From: Coffea arabica
Taxonomy: Eukaryota > Streptophyta > Magnoliopsida > Gentianales > Rubiaceae
Direction: 5' to 3'
NCBI RefSeq assembly: GCF_036785885.1
Contig: NC_092320.1
Location: 16,555,557 to 16,619,556 of the forward strand
Length of the DNA stretch: 64,000 nucleotides
Shown: positions 21,555-34,513 of the stretch, piece by piece
How the letters are laid out: each line of letters begins with the position of its first letter
How positions within the stretch are numbered: position 1 is the stretch's first letter
Translations under genes and position numbers: made by a program
The notes under the pieces: generated by a model
Told to the model about the DNA's origin: nothing
Seen by the model: the letters and a program-made list of their open reading frames with translations, nothing else
The model's database searches: none

Positions 21555-23372
21555 CAATGTTTTAAAACCCGGACCGTCAATTGAACCGGCGAAGTGAAAG
21601 GGTCGAGGTTCAACCGGTCGGACCGGTTCAACCTCGGTTCAATGAATTTTTTTAAAAATAATTTATATAAATATATATATGCACAAAATAAGACATGCAA
21701 TAGACTAATTTAAAACTTTATATGATGAAAAGTTTACTATTTTTGAATAACTTGGATTTTCAAAAATAAATTTTTTAAATTATAAGTTAAAACAAATAAA
21801 TTTCATTTCAATTTCAATTATATCTACCAAAATAATCTTAAATCTATCCAAAAAATATCACAATATTTTGAAATTATACAAAATTCACGTCTATGAGGAT
21901 TTGACATTGTAAACTTAAATTTTAAATTTATGCCTCTGGGATTTAGAGATTGCAATTTAAAAAAGAAAGTTTGGAGTTCGAAGGAAGTCAAGAGAATCGA
22001 AAATAGAAATGCAAACTTGATAAGAAACAAAAAATGAGATAAAAGTGAGTGGTTGTAGCATTAAATAATTTGGGTTAAAAAAATAATTCTTTTTTAACTT
22101 TTTTCAAATTTGTGTTTTCAATTCGGCCATTTGACTTTCTCACTCAGTCCATATTCATTGGAAAGAAAAAAAATTCTCCATATTCACATTTTTTGTCCAC
22201 TAGAAAATTGTTATTAGCGCCCAATTATTTATCAATGTTCCCTTATTTAATATTTATTTACCAGTCAGTTAGGTAACAATATCCTTATTCAATGTTACTA
22301 CCTACGATATTGTTTTGAGATTGTAATTGAAATTAAAATTTTTAAGTATTTTGTTTATTCACACAAATTAAAAAAAAAAATCAAGGAGTCATGATGTAAA
22401 GTACGAATGTGTACAATGTAATTATAAATATTTTTTAAAATAATAATTACTTATCAATTTTTTTCCTAAATACTTGTCTACAATGTCAATTGAGCAAGAA
22501 TATCCCTACTCAATCTTTCTATCTATTATTGCATTTCAACCATTATTTTATTGTGAGATTGTAACTGAAATTAAAAGTCTAAGTATTTTTATTTATTTTC
22601 ACAAATTAAAAAATCAAGGGGATTACATTAATAATCAAGGGGAGTACATTAACAAACATAGATATACCAACAATATATTTGTGATGTAAAGCACAAGTGT
22701 TTTTGATGTAATTAAAATTTTTGAAAACAATAACTTATCTAAACAATTCAATTTAGTTACCAAATTAGATTGTCATTTTTTTTAATTTTTTATTTTTTCA
22801 CAAATTTATTTCTTGATTATTTTTATTCTACACATATTAAATCGTTGTCGTACATTTTCTACAAAAATTTAAAAAATAATTTGAAAAAGCTATTTTATTA
22901 AAGGATTTTTTTAACGGTTGTCCTAACACATTTAATACACCTAATTTATTATATATATACATATACTAACAATTATTACTATCTTTGCATTTATATATGT
23001 TTTATATACAAAGAAATAAGTTTGATGTATCTTAGGTTTAGGGTGTTTTTAGTTTTTCATTTAATAAGTTAAGTAGATATTTGCACAAAATAATCATGTC
23101 CGCTGCCTATGGCTCAGTGGTAAGGGCTTCTTATAACAAACACAAGGTTTGGTGTTTGACTCTTGGCAGCTACAATTTGGAATTTCATTTTGAAAAGTTT
23201 CAAAAACCGCCGGTTCACGGTCTAAGCGGGTTTTTCCGGTTCGTCCGAGTCATCCGGTTTCCAGCGGTTCTTGACTACTCTCCGGGTTTAGCTCTAGACC
23301 GGACCGTTGGCCTGTCCGGTTCGCGGTCCAACCGGTTGAACCGGCCGGTCCGGTCCGGTTCTGAAAACACTG
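21555..23372 (-). mobile_element. hAT-like element A, block 4
   Basis: Complete, with ACTGATAG on both sides. C at u2053 (position 23201) opens a chance 98-codon frame across the tRNA-like module. Confidence 0.82.
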
Positions 23373-23754
23373 ACTGATAGTACATAAAAAAAACTTAGGC
23401 CTTTTTTGAAAACCCCAATTTAGCATTTAAAGTTAATGAATTTAGATATTAACATATTCAAATGTATTTGATAACAAGAAAAAAAATTATAGTTTTTAAG
23501 CATTTTTAGCAAACTCTCGATTACATCTAGTTGTCTGGGCTTGGAGAGTATGCCCGACAGTCTTGATTTAGTTAGCCAAGTAGTTACAGTTACAATATGT
23601 TATGGATCTGCCAACGTAATAATGGAGACTAGTTAAGGGGTTAAGATTTTGAGTCTTTGATTTTCTTCCGTTACCTTACAATTCATTGTGTAAAATTATC
23701 TCCATAAGTGTTCCTCAAATCGGTTGTTTTCAGCTAATTGGTACCACAATCATG

Positions 23755-24945
23755 CAATGTTTTCAGAATTGGACTGCACTGCAAACCGGACATTTCAACG
23801 GTCCGGTCTAATGCTAAAACCGGAGATTAATGAAAAATCGTTAGAAACCAAGTGAACTGGACAAACTGTGAAAAATCGTTTAGACAATGAACCGGCGGTT
23901 TTGAAAATTTTCAAATGAAAACAATTTCAAGAATGCAACCACTAAGATTTGAACCCTAATCCTCGTTTAGACAGTGAACCGGCAGTTTTAAAAATTTTCA
24001 AATGAAAACAATTTCAAGAATGCAACCACTAAGATTTGAACCGTAATCCTTAAGGCAACAAGAAGGATTTCTTACCGTTAGACTACAACCACAGGACAAA
24101 CGTATTTTGTGTATAAATCTACTTAACTTATTTAGTGAAAAACTAAAAATTAAATTAAAAAAGAGAAACCCCAGCACTAGCGACTAAGACACGTCGGCTC
24201 TTATTTCTTTGTTTTGCTTTACTTCCTCATCGGCTCATCCTCCTCTATCTTCTTTTCCCTCTTCTCCTTTTAGCCTTTCGGCCATGAATTGAACTATTTT
24301 TGTATGATTTCTTTGGCTCAGTTGCAGAGTTGCAGTTCGTGTAATGCACAGGTAAATTTTGAAGGAAATCTAAAGAAGCACTAATCTAGTAATCTAGTTT
24401 CTTTTTTATTTTATTTTATTTTTTTACATGAATTCGTCCTTTTTTGTCTATTTTTGTTTATAGATAAAGATAACTCGAAGCCAGGCAATCATCATTGACT
24501 GGGGTTTGTTTTGTTGGCAGTGCCATTGACCAATCCAGTGAAGGTCTTCAAGGTATGAATTTATTCCATTAGTTTTTTTTTTTAATTTTAGTTTCATTTT
24601 ATAACTATTATTTCTTTCTTCGATTTTTTTTTTTTAAAAATCTCTGGTTTGTACCCTTTTTGCTTTGTTGGGGGAGTACAAGTACAAAATAGGTGGTTTT
24701 TTTTTTTAATTGATGCAGACAGTCCAACTTGGTTTAGAAATTTTGGTTATGTTTATCATTCCATTTCATGTATATATTTTAGAAATTTTATTATTATCTC
24801 AACTTAAATTTAGTTTTAAATTGTGTTGATGAATGCATTTTAAGGACTTAAGTTATCAATAACTATGTTGGATTGTGCATGAGTCGTCAAGTTCAAGTGT
24901 AGAGTGACGACCTGTGACTGTGAGTGCTTAGTACTGAAGTTGCAA

Positions 24946-24995
<50 letters not shown>

Positions 24996-25075
24996 ATGAA
25001 CCGATAAATCGGTCGGTCGGACCGTGAACTGCTCCCTTCTCCGATTCACTGGCCAGTCCGAGTTTAGAAACATTG
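23755..25075 (+). mobile_element. hAT-like element B, block 4
   Basis: Complete; longer by 16 bp because of a 46-nt AT tract. Confidence 0.78.
24948..24993. repeat. (AT)n microsatellite, 46 nt, block 4
   Basis: Perfect tract, 16 nt longer than block 1. Confidence 0.95.
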
Positions 25076-26127
25076 CAATTATGCAAGAGAGTATGAATTA
25101 AAATAAAATTTTCGGCTGTGACTTCCACAGTTAGACTAACCTAGTCTACACAATACACAAAGGAGGAGTCCACTATGTGGTGCCAGTACATATTTGCCAT
25201 TTTTTAAACTTCTTGTAATATCTTCACTAGTAAGAGTATTTACCTTTTCTACACATACAGAAATAATAATTTCAAGGGTAATTTAGTGAATTGATTGCTT
25301 CCCCAGCCTCCTATTTTTAAGAGCTTAATGTAGAGATTTTAATTACGTTAGCAACTACCAAATAAATAAGTGAACACAATACAAGAAACCCTCACCATAA
25401 ATATTTTCCAAGTGAAAAACATTTTTTGTGACAAATATTTACAAGTGATCATAATTTTAATCACCGGCACGCATATATTATGTACCTTAAACACTAATTA
25501 ATTTAAATAAAACCATAAGAGGCAGCAAAAATGTTTGCCTACTTTCTAAATTGACATCAAGTCAAACCCAAGGAAGGCAATTAAAATGGAAAAAAAACTT
25601 GAATTTGGCTTGAAAATTGAAAAGATTAGAGCCAGGATGACACATTCAAAAGTTGAGGATTTAACTAAGAGCACGAGGAACTTAATTTCAAGGATTACTA
25701 ATGGCATCATTTATACAAGTGTAAATGAGTCTACTCAACCCAAACACTTCAGTGTTTAATTTTGTTTATTTATTTTAATGTGTTCAGCAATACGTTCAAA
25801 TTTGGCATATTTGCTTATCAAAAAATTGAACTAAAATAACCTTTAATCAAGTCAAGCTTGAATCAATTTATAGTAACTTGAGTTTTTTTACACATAAATT
25901 TCAAGTTTTATGCTGATTGAATCAAGTTCAAGTTAAATTTAAAATTTTACTGAGCACAAAATACTATTTATAATTAACTTGATTAGTTAGCAAACCAAAC
26001 TCTTTTCTCATGGAGATGATTTTGAGAATCAAGTAATTTCATTTCTCTTTCAACCCTAGGAATTTACTCAAATAGACTAAAACTAAAATAAAGTTCGGTA
26101 CTTAATTCACTCTCTGCGTGACATTTT

Positions 26128-27213
26128 GCTGCTCTAGTCCTTGCAAGTCGGCCTTAGTAACCGCGGTCGCACTTGCATGTTTCAGCGGTGGAGCCACATA
26201 TAGTTGAGGGAGAACAATTGCACCCCCTCAATTTTGAGAAAATTATGTTTTAAGCTTAGAAAGTTCAGAAATTTCTAATATCGTTACTTATTTGCCCTTC
26301 TAAAATTTTAAAAAATCCCTTTCCTATCATACATAGCTCCCAAAAATAATTAAAAAATTATAATCATCACCCTTCACAAGAGTGTTAGACTTACCAAAAA
26401 TGTTAATTCAAAGGTAATTTTCACTATAAATTTTAAGCGCAATTTAAATTAAAAAAAAGTATATTTACCATAGGAGAGTATGAATTTTTAAGATGGACAT
26501 ATTTATTGGTTTTAAACTCTACTATTATCGTGCTATCGTAAATTGACGCCCTAACTCTAGGGTCCTGACTCCGCCATTGGCATGTTCCGAACGGAACTCT
26601 AATGGAGACTTTATCAATTCCACAGAAATTGCTGCATGGGACATGAATTTCGAGGTCTTCGCCGTTACACTGCAGTAAATTACTTGAGGTCCCGGTCTTT
26701 ACATTTCTTTAACAGCCATCAACTTCTGCTGTCCTAATCCTTACACAAATTGCGGCGGCACTTGAATGTTCCGCGGGGCAGATTGAACTCCGATCGAAAC
26801 TTCATCAACTTCTTCTGCAAGACTTGCCGCATAGACTTCATTAGCGAATCAGCTTCTTGGTTTACAAATTACTGAGGTCTTGCTCATTACAGGTCTTGAA
26901 CAGCCATCAATTTTTGTCCTTACCCTTACCAATCGCGGAGCACAAGAGTGTTCGACGGGGAAGAATGAACTCCGGCAGTTTATCAACTTCTCCGACTGGA
27001 CTTGCTGCATAGACTTCGATGGCATCTTCTTGTTCAACTAAAGTGATTCTGGGATGTGCTGATGCACCACTAGCTATACTGGGATGTAATCTGGATAGAT
27101 ACTTTGTGTTTATTGAATCATGTCCCCGTGAAGTATCCTTTGCTTTTGATGAGGACAATAGACGGGTTTGCCATCCCCATCTGTTGTACTTTTCTTTATT
27201 ATTTACCTAAAAA
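26128..27213 (-). pseudogene. Degenerate module region, block 4
   Basis: Unchanged relative to block 1. Confidence 0.5.
26183..26579 (+). mobile_element. hAT-like MITE C, block 4
   Basis: Complete, same ends. Confidence 0.8.
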
Positions 27214-27754
27214 AATCAAGTTGAATTATACCCTTAACTCGTGTTTATTTTGAACGTTGCATTCAAAACTCCAATTTTTGGATACATTGCATCACCTGAT
27301 TTGATATTAGTGTAGTCATATATAGATGTTTCCAAATGTGAAAGATGCAAACATTTTTTATTTTAAGACACCTCACCGCTTTTCAATATATTATATTATT
27401 TTTTAGTTTCATATTTCTTCAATTACTTAAATATAAGATAAACTGCAAGAGCATAAGGTACAAATGTCTAAGTAAGAAATAGTGCATAATTTCAGGATAG
27501 GTTTCATTAGAAGAAAAGGGGAATAAAGTTGTTTCTAAATAGACCATTCACTAAAGAGTATCACATATAACTAATTCTTAATAGTTTGATAAAGAGTATC
27601 ACAAATACTTCCTACGTCTGCCCCAAAACCAACGCTCACGCATGCCAACCGAGCTTCTGATTGCCCATCAATCTAGGGCATAATTTTGCCAGAGTTTCTA
27701 GGACCAAAACGATGGAAATTTGGTCATAATTAACTCAGCTTTCCGAACTGAAAT

Positions 27755-27763
27755 CTATAAATA
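27755..27763 (+). promoter_or_regulatory. TATA box of protease copy 3
   Basis: CTATAAATA, 124 bp before the start at 27887. Confidence 0.8.
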
Positions 27764-27886
27764 GCTAGCTGGTATTCTGAATGGAAGCAGTGTGGCTTCC
27801 CATTCAAATCTTTTGCACCATAATTTATTGGCTTTATACTCTCAGATTCTTCCATTCACTTGTTTCTTTGAGCTCTTAATCAAACA

Positions 27887-29007
27887 ATGGCTTGGACATT
27901 CAATTCTATGCTGGTTACTGCCGCATTCTTACTGCTGGCGATGTTGGCTTCTCAAGCTACGGCCCGCAGCTTGGATGAAGCCTCATTGACTGAAAAGCAC
28001 GAGCAGTGGATGGTTGAACACGGACGGGTTTACAAGGATGAGGCAGAGAAGGCAAAGCGATTCAAGATTTTCAAGGAAACTGTGGAGTACATTGAGGCCT
28101 TCAACAAGGCTGGGAACAAGTCTTACGTGTTGGGCATTAACCGATTTGCTGACCTGACAAACGAAGAGTTCCTATCAGCCAGCACTGGGTACAACTACAA
28201 ACCAAGGAAAGACGTATCTCAAGGAACTTCATTCAGGTATGCAGATGTCAGTGACGCTCCGCCTTCCACGGACTGGAGACAGAAAGGTGCTGTCACTGGA
28301 GTCAAGGACCAGGCAGCTTGTGGTAAGTCCAATATTTGACCACCATTAGTATATGCTTTCCATGCCAAAATGTCTATATGAAGTTGGGCTAATTAGGATG
28401 AAAAACCCCTTTGGATAATGAAAATGCAGGATGTTGTTGGGCATTTTCAGCTGTTGCAGCCGTAGAAGGAATTCATAAACTCAAAGCCGGTCAGCTAACC
28501 TCGCTGTCTGAGCAACAGCTTGTTGACTGTGATACCAGTAGTAATCATGGCTGCAGTGGAGGTCGCATGGATGAAGCATTTAATTTCATTGCTAGCAATG
28601 GCCTCGCCACTGAATCCGAGTACCCATATCAAGGAGCTGATGGCACTTGCAATAACGACCAAGGAGCTGTCCGGATCACAAGTTATGAAGATGTCCCTCA
28701 GAATAACGAGGATGCTCTTCTGCAGGCCGTGTCTAAACAACCCGTATCAGTTGGCATTGAAGGCAGCGGCATGGACTTCAAAAACTATCAAAGCGGCGTT
28801 TTCTCCGGCGATTGTGGGAATAACTTGGACCATGCCGTGACACTAGTTGGATACGGTACAAGTGAGGATGGAACCAAGTATTGGTTGGTTAAGAATTCCT
28901 GGGGAACTAGCTGGGGTGAGGATGGGTACATGCGCCTTCAGAGAGACACTGGTGCTCCAGAAGGCCTTTGTGGCATCGCCAGCCAGGCTTCTTATCCCAC
29001 TGCTTAG
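27887..29007 (+). CDS. Papain-like cysteine protease, SAG12/SAG39 type (copy 3, block 4)
   Basis: Exons 27887-28322 and 28430-29007; translation identical to the other copies, with the catalytic triad and disulfide cysteines intact. It is the last intact + strand copy before the array turns round at 33827. Read-through downstream would enter block 5 and then sequence complementary to the same promoter region. Confidence 0.95.
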
Positions 29008-29194
29008 AATAGTTTAAATGTTGAAATAATTGCTGGTGCTTCATTAATTAGAAAGCAATTCTGCTTTTTCTATATATCACGGTCTGATGTTATAAGCATG
29101 AAACTAGCATCTTGTCTTGTGATGCAGTGCCTTTTATTACGTATCTCATATAGCCTTTATCAGCTTAACATGTATTGTTTCTTGTTTTTGCCTG

Positions 29195-29200
29195 AATAAA
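29195..29200 (+). terminator. Candidate polyadenylation signal of copy 3
   Basis: AATAAA, 188 bp after the stop at 29007. Confidence 0.65.
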
Positions 29201-29885
29201 TGGTGTTTGGTCTCTTTAGTGAAGTATGATCTTCTTCTTTATTTATTATTTTTTTTTTGGAGGAATAGTCTTTTTTTTTTTTTTTGGTGCTGCCCATATA
29301 TGCTGAGAAAAGAAATATTACCAGTCTAACTGGAAAGGAAGAATTCATAATAACGGGAAAGAATTCTTGAGTAACCAATAATCGCGCAAGTCAGAAGAGT
29401 TGGTGCATAAGAACTCGCTAGACTATCCTAACAAAATACCTTGATAAATATCGTGTTGCTCGCGTATATATAAATTTGGACAATGACTCAATACAATTGT
29501 GTTTTTGTACGGTTTGGTCCGTTCAGTGTACATGTTTAAATTTGTAGTGTACACATACATCATAATATTGTACTATGTTGAATATTTTATTCATATATAT
29601 TAATTTTATCTTGAATACAATAATGTAATGTAATTACGCATCAAATAATATAATAAATACAATAACCGGACTGAACTGTACCTGACTGCACTAGCCCTCT
29701 CCATATAATTCACTAGAGTCGGTGCTTAAGAAAACAACCACACAGATAAATTCCTCATAAACTTCTTAAGTGCATCACATGTGTGTAGTGATTTTTTAAA
29801 CACTAGTAGTTATAAATGCATCACATATGTGAATGATTTGAATCCCAAATTTGAATTTATATTATATGGCATGATCTAAATATGC

Positions 29886-30479
29886 TAGTGTAAAAAAAAT
29901 GTTCACTGACAGTATATAAAAAATTTACTCTTTAACTAATATGTTGTTGAAGTTTTCCTTGCCTTGACAAAAAAATTAGGAAGAAAGGTGAATATGCTAT
30001 TATGAAAAAATTTGTACACTAACAATGTATTAAAAACTTACCCTTTAACTAATATGCTATTGAATTTTTCCTTGCCCTGAGATAAAGTAGCAAGAAGGGT
30101 GAATCTTCTAGTGTAAAAAAAAAAAAAATTATATACTGACAATGCATTGCATCAAAAAACTTACTTTGTAACTAATATGTAACTTGAGTTTTTTCCCTAC
30201 CTTAAAAAAATTAGCAAGAAGGGTGAATCTTCTAGTGTAAAAAGAAAAAAAAATTGTTCACTGATAGTGTATAAAAAACTTACTCTTTAACTAATATTTT
30301 CTTGAATTTTTCCTTGCCTTTGAAAAAATTAGCAAGAAGGATGAGGTTTAAGATTCAATGTATAAAAACTTACTCTTTAACTAATATGTTTTTGAATTTT
30401 TCCCCTACCTTAAGAAAAAAAATTAGCAAGAAGGGTAAACCTATTAATGTAAAAAAAAATAAAAAATACACACTGATAG
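29886..30479 (+). repeat. ~100-bp tandem repeat, blocks 4/5
   Basis: Same copies and spacing as at 8723. Confidence 0.85.
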
Positions 30480-32297
30480 CAATGTTTTAAAACCCGGACC
30501 GTCAATTGAACCGGCGAAGTGAAAGGGTCGAGGTTCAACCGGTCGGACCGGTTCAACCTCGGTTCAATGAATTTTTTTAAAAATAATTTATATAAATATA
30601 TATATGCACAAAATAAGACATGCAATAGACTAATTTAAAACTTTATATGATGAAAAGTTTACTATTTTTGAATAACTTGGATTTTCAAAAATAAATTTTT
30701 TAAATTATAAGTTAAAACAAATAAATTTCATTTCAATTTCAATTATATCTACCAAAATAATCTTAAATCTATCCAAAAAATATCACAATATTTTGAAATT
30801 ATACAAAATTCACGTCTATGAGGATTTGACATTGTAAACTTAAATTTTAAATTTATGCCTCTGGGATTTAGAGATTGCAATTTAAAAAAGAAAGTTTGGA
30901 GTTCGAAGGAAGTCAAGAGAATCGAAAATAGAAATGCAAACTTGATAAGAAACAAAAAATGAGATAAAAGTGAGTGGTTGTAGCATTAAATAATTTGGGT
31001 TAAAAAAATAATTCTTTTTTAACTTTTTTCAAATTTGTGTTTTCAATTCGGCCATTTGACTTTCTCACTCAGTCCATATTCATTGGAAAGAAAAAAAATT
31101 CTCCATATTCACATTTTTTGTCCACTAGAAAATTGTTATTAGCGCCCAATTATTTATCAATGTTCCCTTATTTAATATTTATTTACCAGTCAGTTAGGTA
31201 ACAATATCCTTATTCAATGTTACTACCTACGATATTGTTTTGAGATTGTAATTGAAATTAAAATTTTTAAGTATTTTGTTTATTCACACAAATTAAAAAA
31301 AAAAATCAAGGAGTCATGATGTAAAGTACGAATGTGTACAATGTAATTATAAATATTTTTTAAAATAATAATTACTTATCAATTTTTTTCCTAAATACTT
31401 GTCTACAATGTCAATTGAGCAAGAATATCCCTACTCAATCTTTCTATCTATTATTGCATTTCAACCATTATTTTATTGTGAGATTGTAACTGAAATTAAA
31501 AGTCTAAGTATTTTTATTTATTTTCACAAATTAAAAAATCAAGGGGATTACATTAATAATCAAGGGGAGTACATTAACAAACATAGATATACCAACAATA
31601 TATTTGTGATGTAAAGCACAAGTGTTTTTGATGTAATTAAAATTTTTGAAAACAATAACTTATCTAAACAATTCAATTTAGTTACCAAATTAGATTGTCA
31701 TTTTTTTTAATTTTTTATTTTTTCACAAATTTATTTCTTGATTATTTTTATTCTACACATATTAAATCGTTGTCGTACATTTTCTACAAAAATTTAAAAA
31801 ATAATTTGAAAAAGCTATTTTATTAAAGGATTTTTTTAACGGTTGTCCTAACACATTTAATACACCTAATTTATTATATATATACATATACTAACAATTA
31901 TTACTATCTTTGCATTTATATATGTTTTATATACAAAGAAATAAGTTTGATGTATCTTAGGTTTAGGGTGTTTTTAGTTTTTCATTTAATAAGTTAAGTA
32001 GATATTTGCACAAAATAATCATGTCCGCTGCCTATGGCTCAGTGGTAAGGGCTTCTTATAACAAACACAAGGTTTGGTGTTTGACTCTTGGCAGCTACAA
32101 TTTGGAATTTCATTTTGAAAAGTTTCAAAAACCGCCGGTTCACGGTCTAAGCGGGTTTTTCCGGTTCGTCCGAGTCATCCGGTTTCCAGCGGTTCTTGAC
32201 TACTCTCCGGGTTTAGCTCTAGACCGGACCGTTGGCCTGTCCGGTTCGCGGTCCAACCGGTTGAACCGGCCGGTCCGGTCCGGTTCTGAAAACACTG
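30480..32297 (-). mobile_element. hAT-like element A, block 5
   Basis: Complete; C at u2053 (position 32126). Confidence 0.82.
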
Positions 32298-32679
32298 ACT
32301 GATAGTACATAAAAAAAACTTAGGCCTTTTTTGAAAACCCCAATTTAGCATTTAAAGTTAATGAATTTAGATATTAACATATTCAAATGTATTTGATAAC
32401 AAGAAAAAAAATTATAGTTTTTAAGCATTTTTAGCAAACTCTCGATTACATCTAGTTGTCTGGGCTTGGAGAGTATGCCCGACAGTCTTGATTTAGTTAG
32501 CCAAGTAGTTACAGTTACAATATGTTATGGATCTGCCAACGTAATAATGGAGACTAGTTAAGGGGTTAAGATTTTGAGTCTTTGATTTTCTTCCGTTACC
32601 TTACAATTCATTGTGTAAAATTATCTCCATAAGTGTTCCTCAAATCGGTTGTTTTCAGCTAATTGGTACCACAATCATG

Positions 32680-33601
32680 CAATGTTTTCAGAATTGGACT
32701 GCACTGCAAACCGGACATTTCAACGGTCCGGTCTAATGCTAAAACCGGAGATTAATGAAAAATCGTTAGAAACCAAGTGAACTGGACAAACTGTGAAACT
32801 AAAAATTAAATTAAAAAAGAGAAACCCCAGCACTAGCGACTAAGACACGTCGGCTCTTATTTCTTTGTTTTGCTTTACTTCCTCATCGGCTCATCCTCCT
32901 CTATCTTCTTTTCCCTCTTCTCCTTTTAGCCTTTCGGCCATGAATTGAACTATTTTTGTATGATTTCTTTGGCTCAGTTGCAGAGTTGCAGTTCGTGTAA
33001 TGCACAGGTAAATTTTGAAGGAAATCTAAAGAAGCACTAATCTAGTAATCTAGTTTCTTTTTTATTTTATTTTATTTTTTTACATGAATTCGTCCTTTTT
33101 TGTCTATTTTTGTTTATAGATAAAGATAACTCGAAGCCAGGCAATCATCATTGACTGGGGTTTGTTTTGTTGGCAGTGCCATTGACCAATCCAGTGAAGG
33201 TCTTCAAGGTATGAATTTATTCCATTAGTTTTTTTTTTTAATTTTAGTTTCATTTTATAACTATTATTTCTTTCTTCGATTTTTTTTTTTTAAAAATCTC
33301 TGGTTTGTACCCTTTTTGCTTTGTTGGGGGAGTACAAGTACAAAATAGGTGGTTTTTTTTTTTAATTGATGCAGACAGTCCAACTTGGTTTAGAAATTTT
33401 GGTTATGTTTATCATTCCATTTCATGTATATATTTTAGAAATTTTATTATTATCTCAACTTAAATTTAGTTTTAAATTGTGTTGATGAATGCATTTTAAG
33501 GACTTAAGTTATCAATAACTATGTTGGATTGTGCATGAGTCGTCAAGTTCAAGTGTAGAGTGACGACCTGTGACTGTGAGTGCTTAGTACTGAAGTTGCA
33601 A

Positions 33602-33643
<42 letters not shown>

Positions 33644-33723
33644 ATGAACCGATAAATCGGTCGGTCGGACCGTGAACTGCTCCCTTCTCCGATTCACTGG
33701 CCAGTCCGAGTTTAGAAACATTG
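32680..33723 (+). mobile_element. hAT-like element B, block 5, with a 269-bp deletion
   Basis: Both ends are present but u2726-2994 is lost, so the tRNA-like module and the duplicated 88-bp stretch are gone. The deletion ends share GTGAAA. Confidence 0.78.
33604..33641. repeat. (AT)n microsatellite, 38 nt, block 5
   Basis: Perfect tract, 8 nt longer than block 1. Confidence 0.95.
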
Positions 33724-33783
33724 CAATTATGCAAGAGAGTATGAATTAAAATAAAATTTTCGGCTGTGACTTCCACAGTTAGA

Positions 33784-33840
33784 CTAACCTAGTCTACACA
33801 ATACACAAAGGAGGAGTCCACTATGTAATGTCCAAGCCAT
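33784..33840 (-). pseudogene. Protease gene stub at the inverted junction
   Basis: On the - strand the start codon (33838-33840) and 14 nt of coding sequence remain, then the array turns round at 33827. The frame runs into antisense u4014 sequence and stops after 18 codons. The promoter and leader upstream (33841 onwards) look complete, so the stub could be transcribed leftwards into block 5. Confidence 0.85.
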
Positions 33841-33963
33841 TGTTTGATTAAGAGCTCAAAGAAACAAGTGAATGGAAGAATCTGAGAGTATAAAGCCAAT
33901 AAATTATGGTGCAAAAGATTTGAATGGGAAGCCACACTGCTTCCATTCAGAATACCAGCTAGC

Positions 33964-33972
33964 TATTTATAG
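33964..33972 (-). promoter_or_regulatory. TATA box of the junction stub
   Basis: CTATAAATA on the - strand. It would direct transcription through the 14-nt coding stub and across the inverted junction into block 5, antisense to that block. Confidence 0.75.
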
Positions 33973-34513
33973 ATTTCAGTTCGGAAAGCTGAGTTAATTA
34001 TGACCAAATTTCCATCGTTTTGGTCCTAGAAACTCTGGCAAAATTATGCCCTAGATTGATGGGCAATCAGAAGCTCGGTTGGCATGCGTGAGCGTTGGTT
34101 TTGGGGCAGACGTAGGAAGTATTTGTGATACTCTTTATCAAACTATTAAGAATTAGTTATATGTGATACTCTTTAGTGAATGGTCTATTTAGAAACAACT
34201 TTATTCCCCTTTTCTTCTAATGAAACCTATCCTGAAATTATGCACTATTTCTTACTTAGACATTTGTACCTTATGCTCTTGCAGTTTATCTTATATTTAA
34301 GTAATTGAAGAAATATGAAACTAAAAAATAATATAATATATTGAAAAGCGGTGAGGTGTCTTAAAATAAAAAATGTTTGCATCTTTCACATTTGGAAACA
34401 TCTATATATGACTACACTAATATCAAATCAGGTGATGCAATGTATCCAAAAATTGGAGTTTTGAATGCAACGTTCAAAATAAACACGAGTTAAGGGTATA
34501 ATTCAACTTGATT

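Larger units (their letters stand above)
21149..30073 (+). repeat. Array block 4: complete unit (8,925 bp)
   Basis: All landmarks match block 1. The extra length is explained entirely by a 46-nt AT tract (+16) and one fewer A at u4426 (-1). It has C at u2053 and T at u8321. Confidence 0.97.
30074..33826 (+). repeat. Array block 5: unit cut at u4014, with a 269-bp deletion
   Basis: It runs u1-u4014 and is the last + strand block. At 32793-32798 about 269 bp (u2726-u2994) are missing; GTGAAA is shared by both parent sites. C at u2053; AT tract 38 nt. It ends at the inverted junction 33826/33827 and has no protease gene. Confidence 0.95.

Noticed and set aside
23081-23377. 98-codon + strand frame, repeated in blocks 4, 5, 7 and 8
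   Set aside because: It spans the tRNA-like module and the GGACCGG-rich end of element A, and is open only where u2053 is C; blocks 1, 2 and 6 have a stop. Chance frame.
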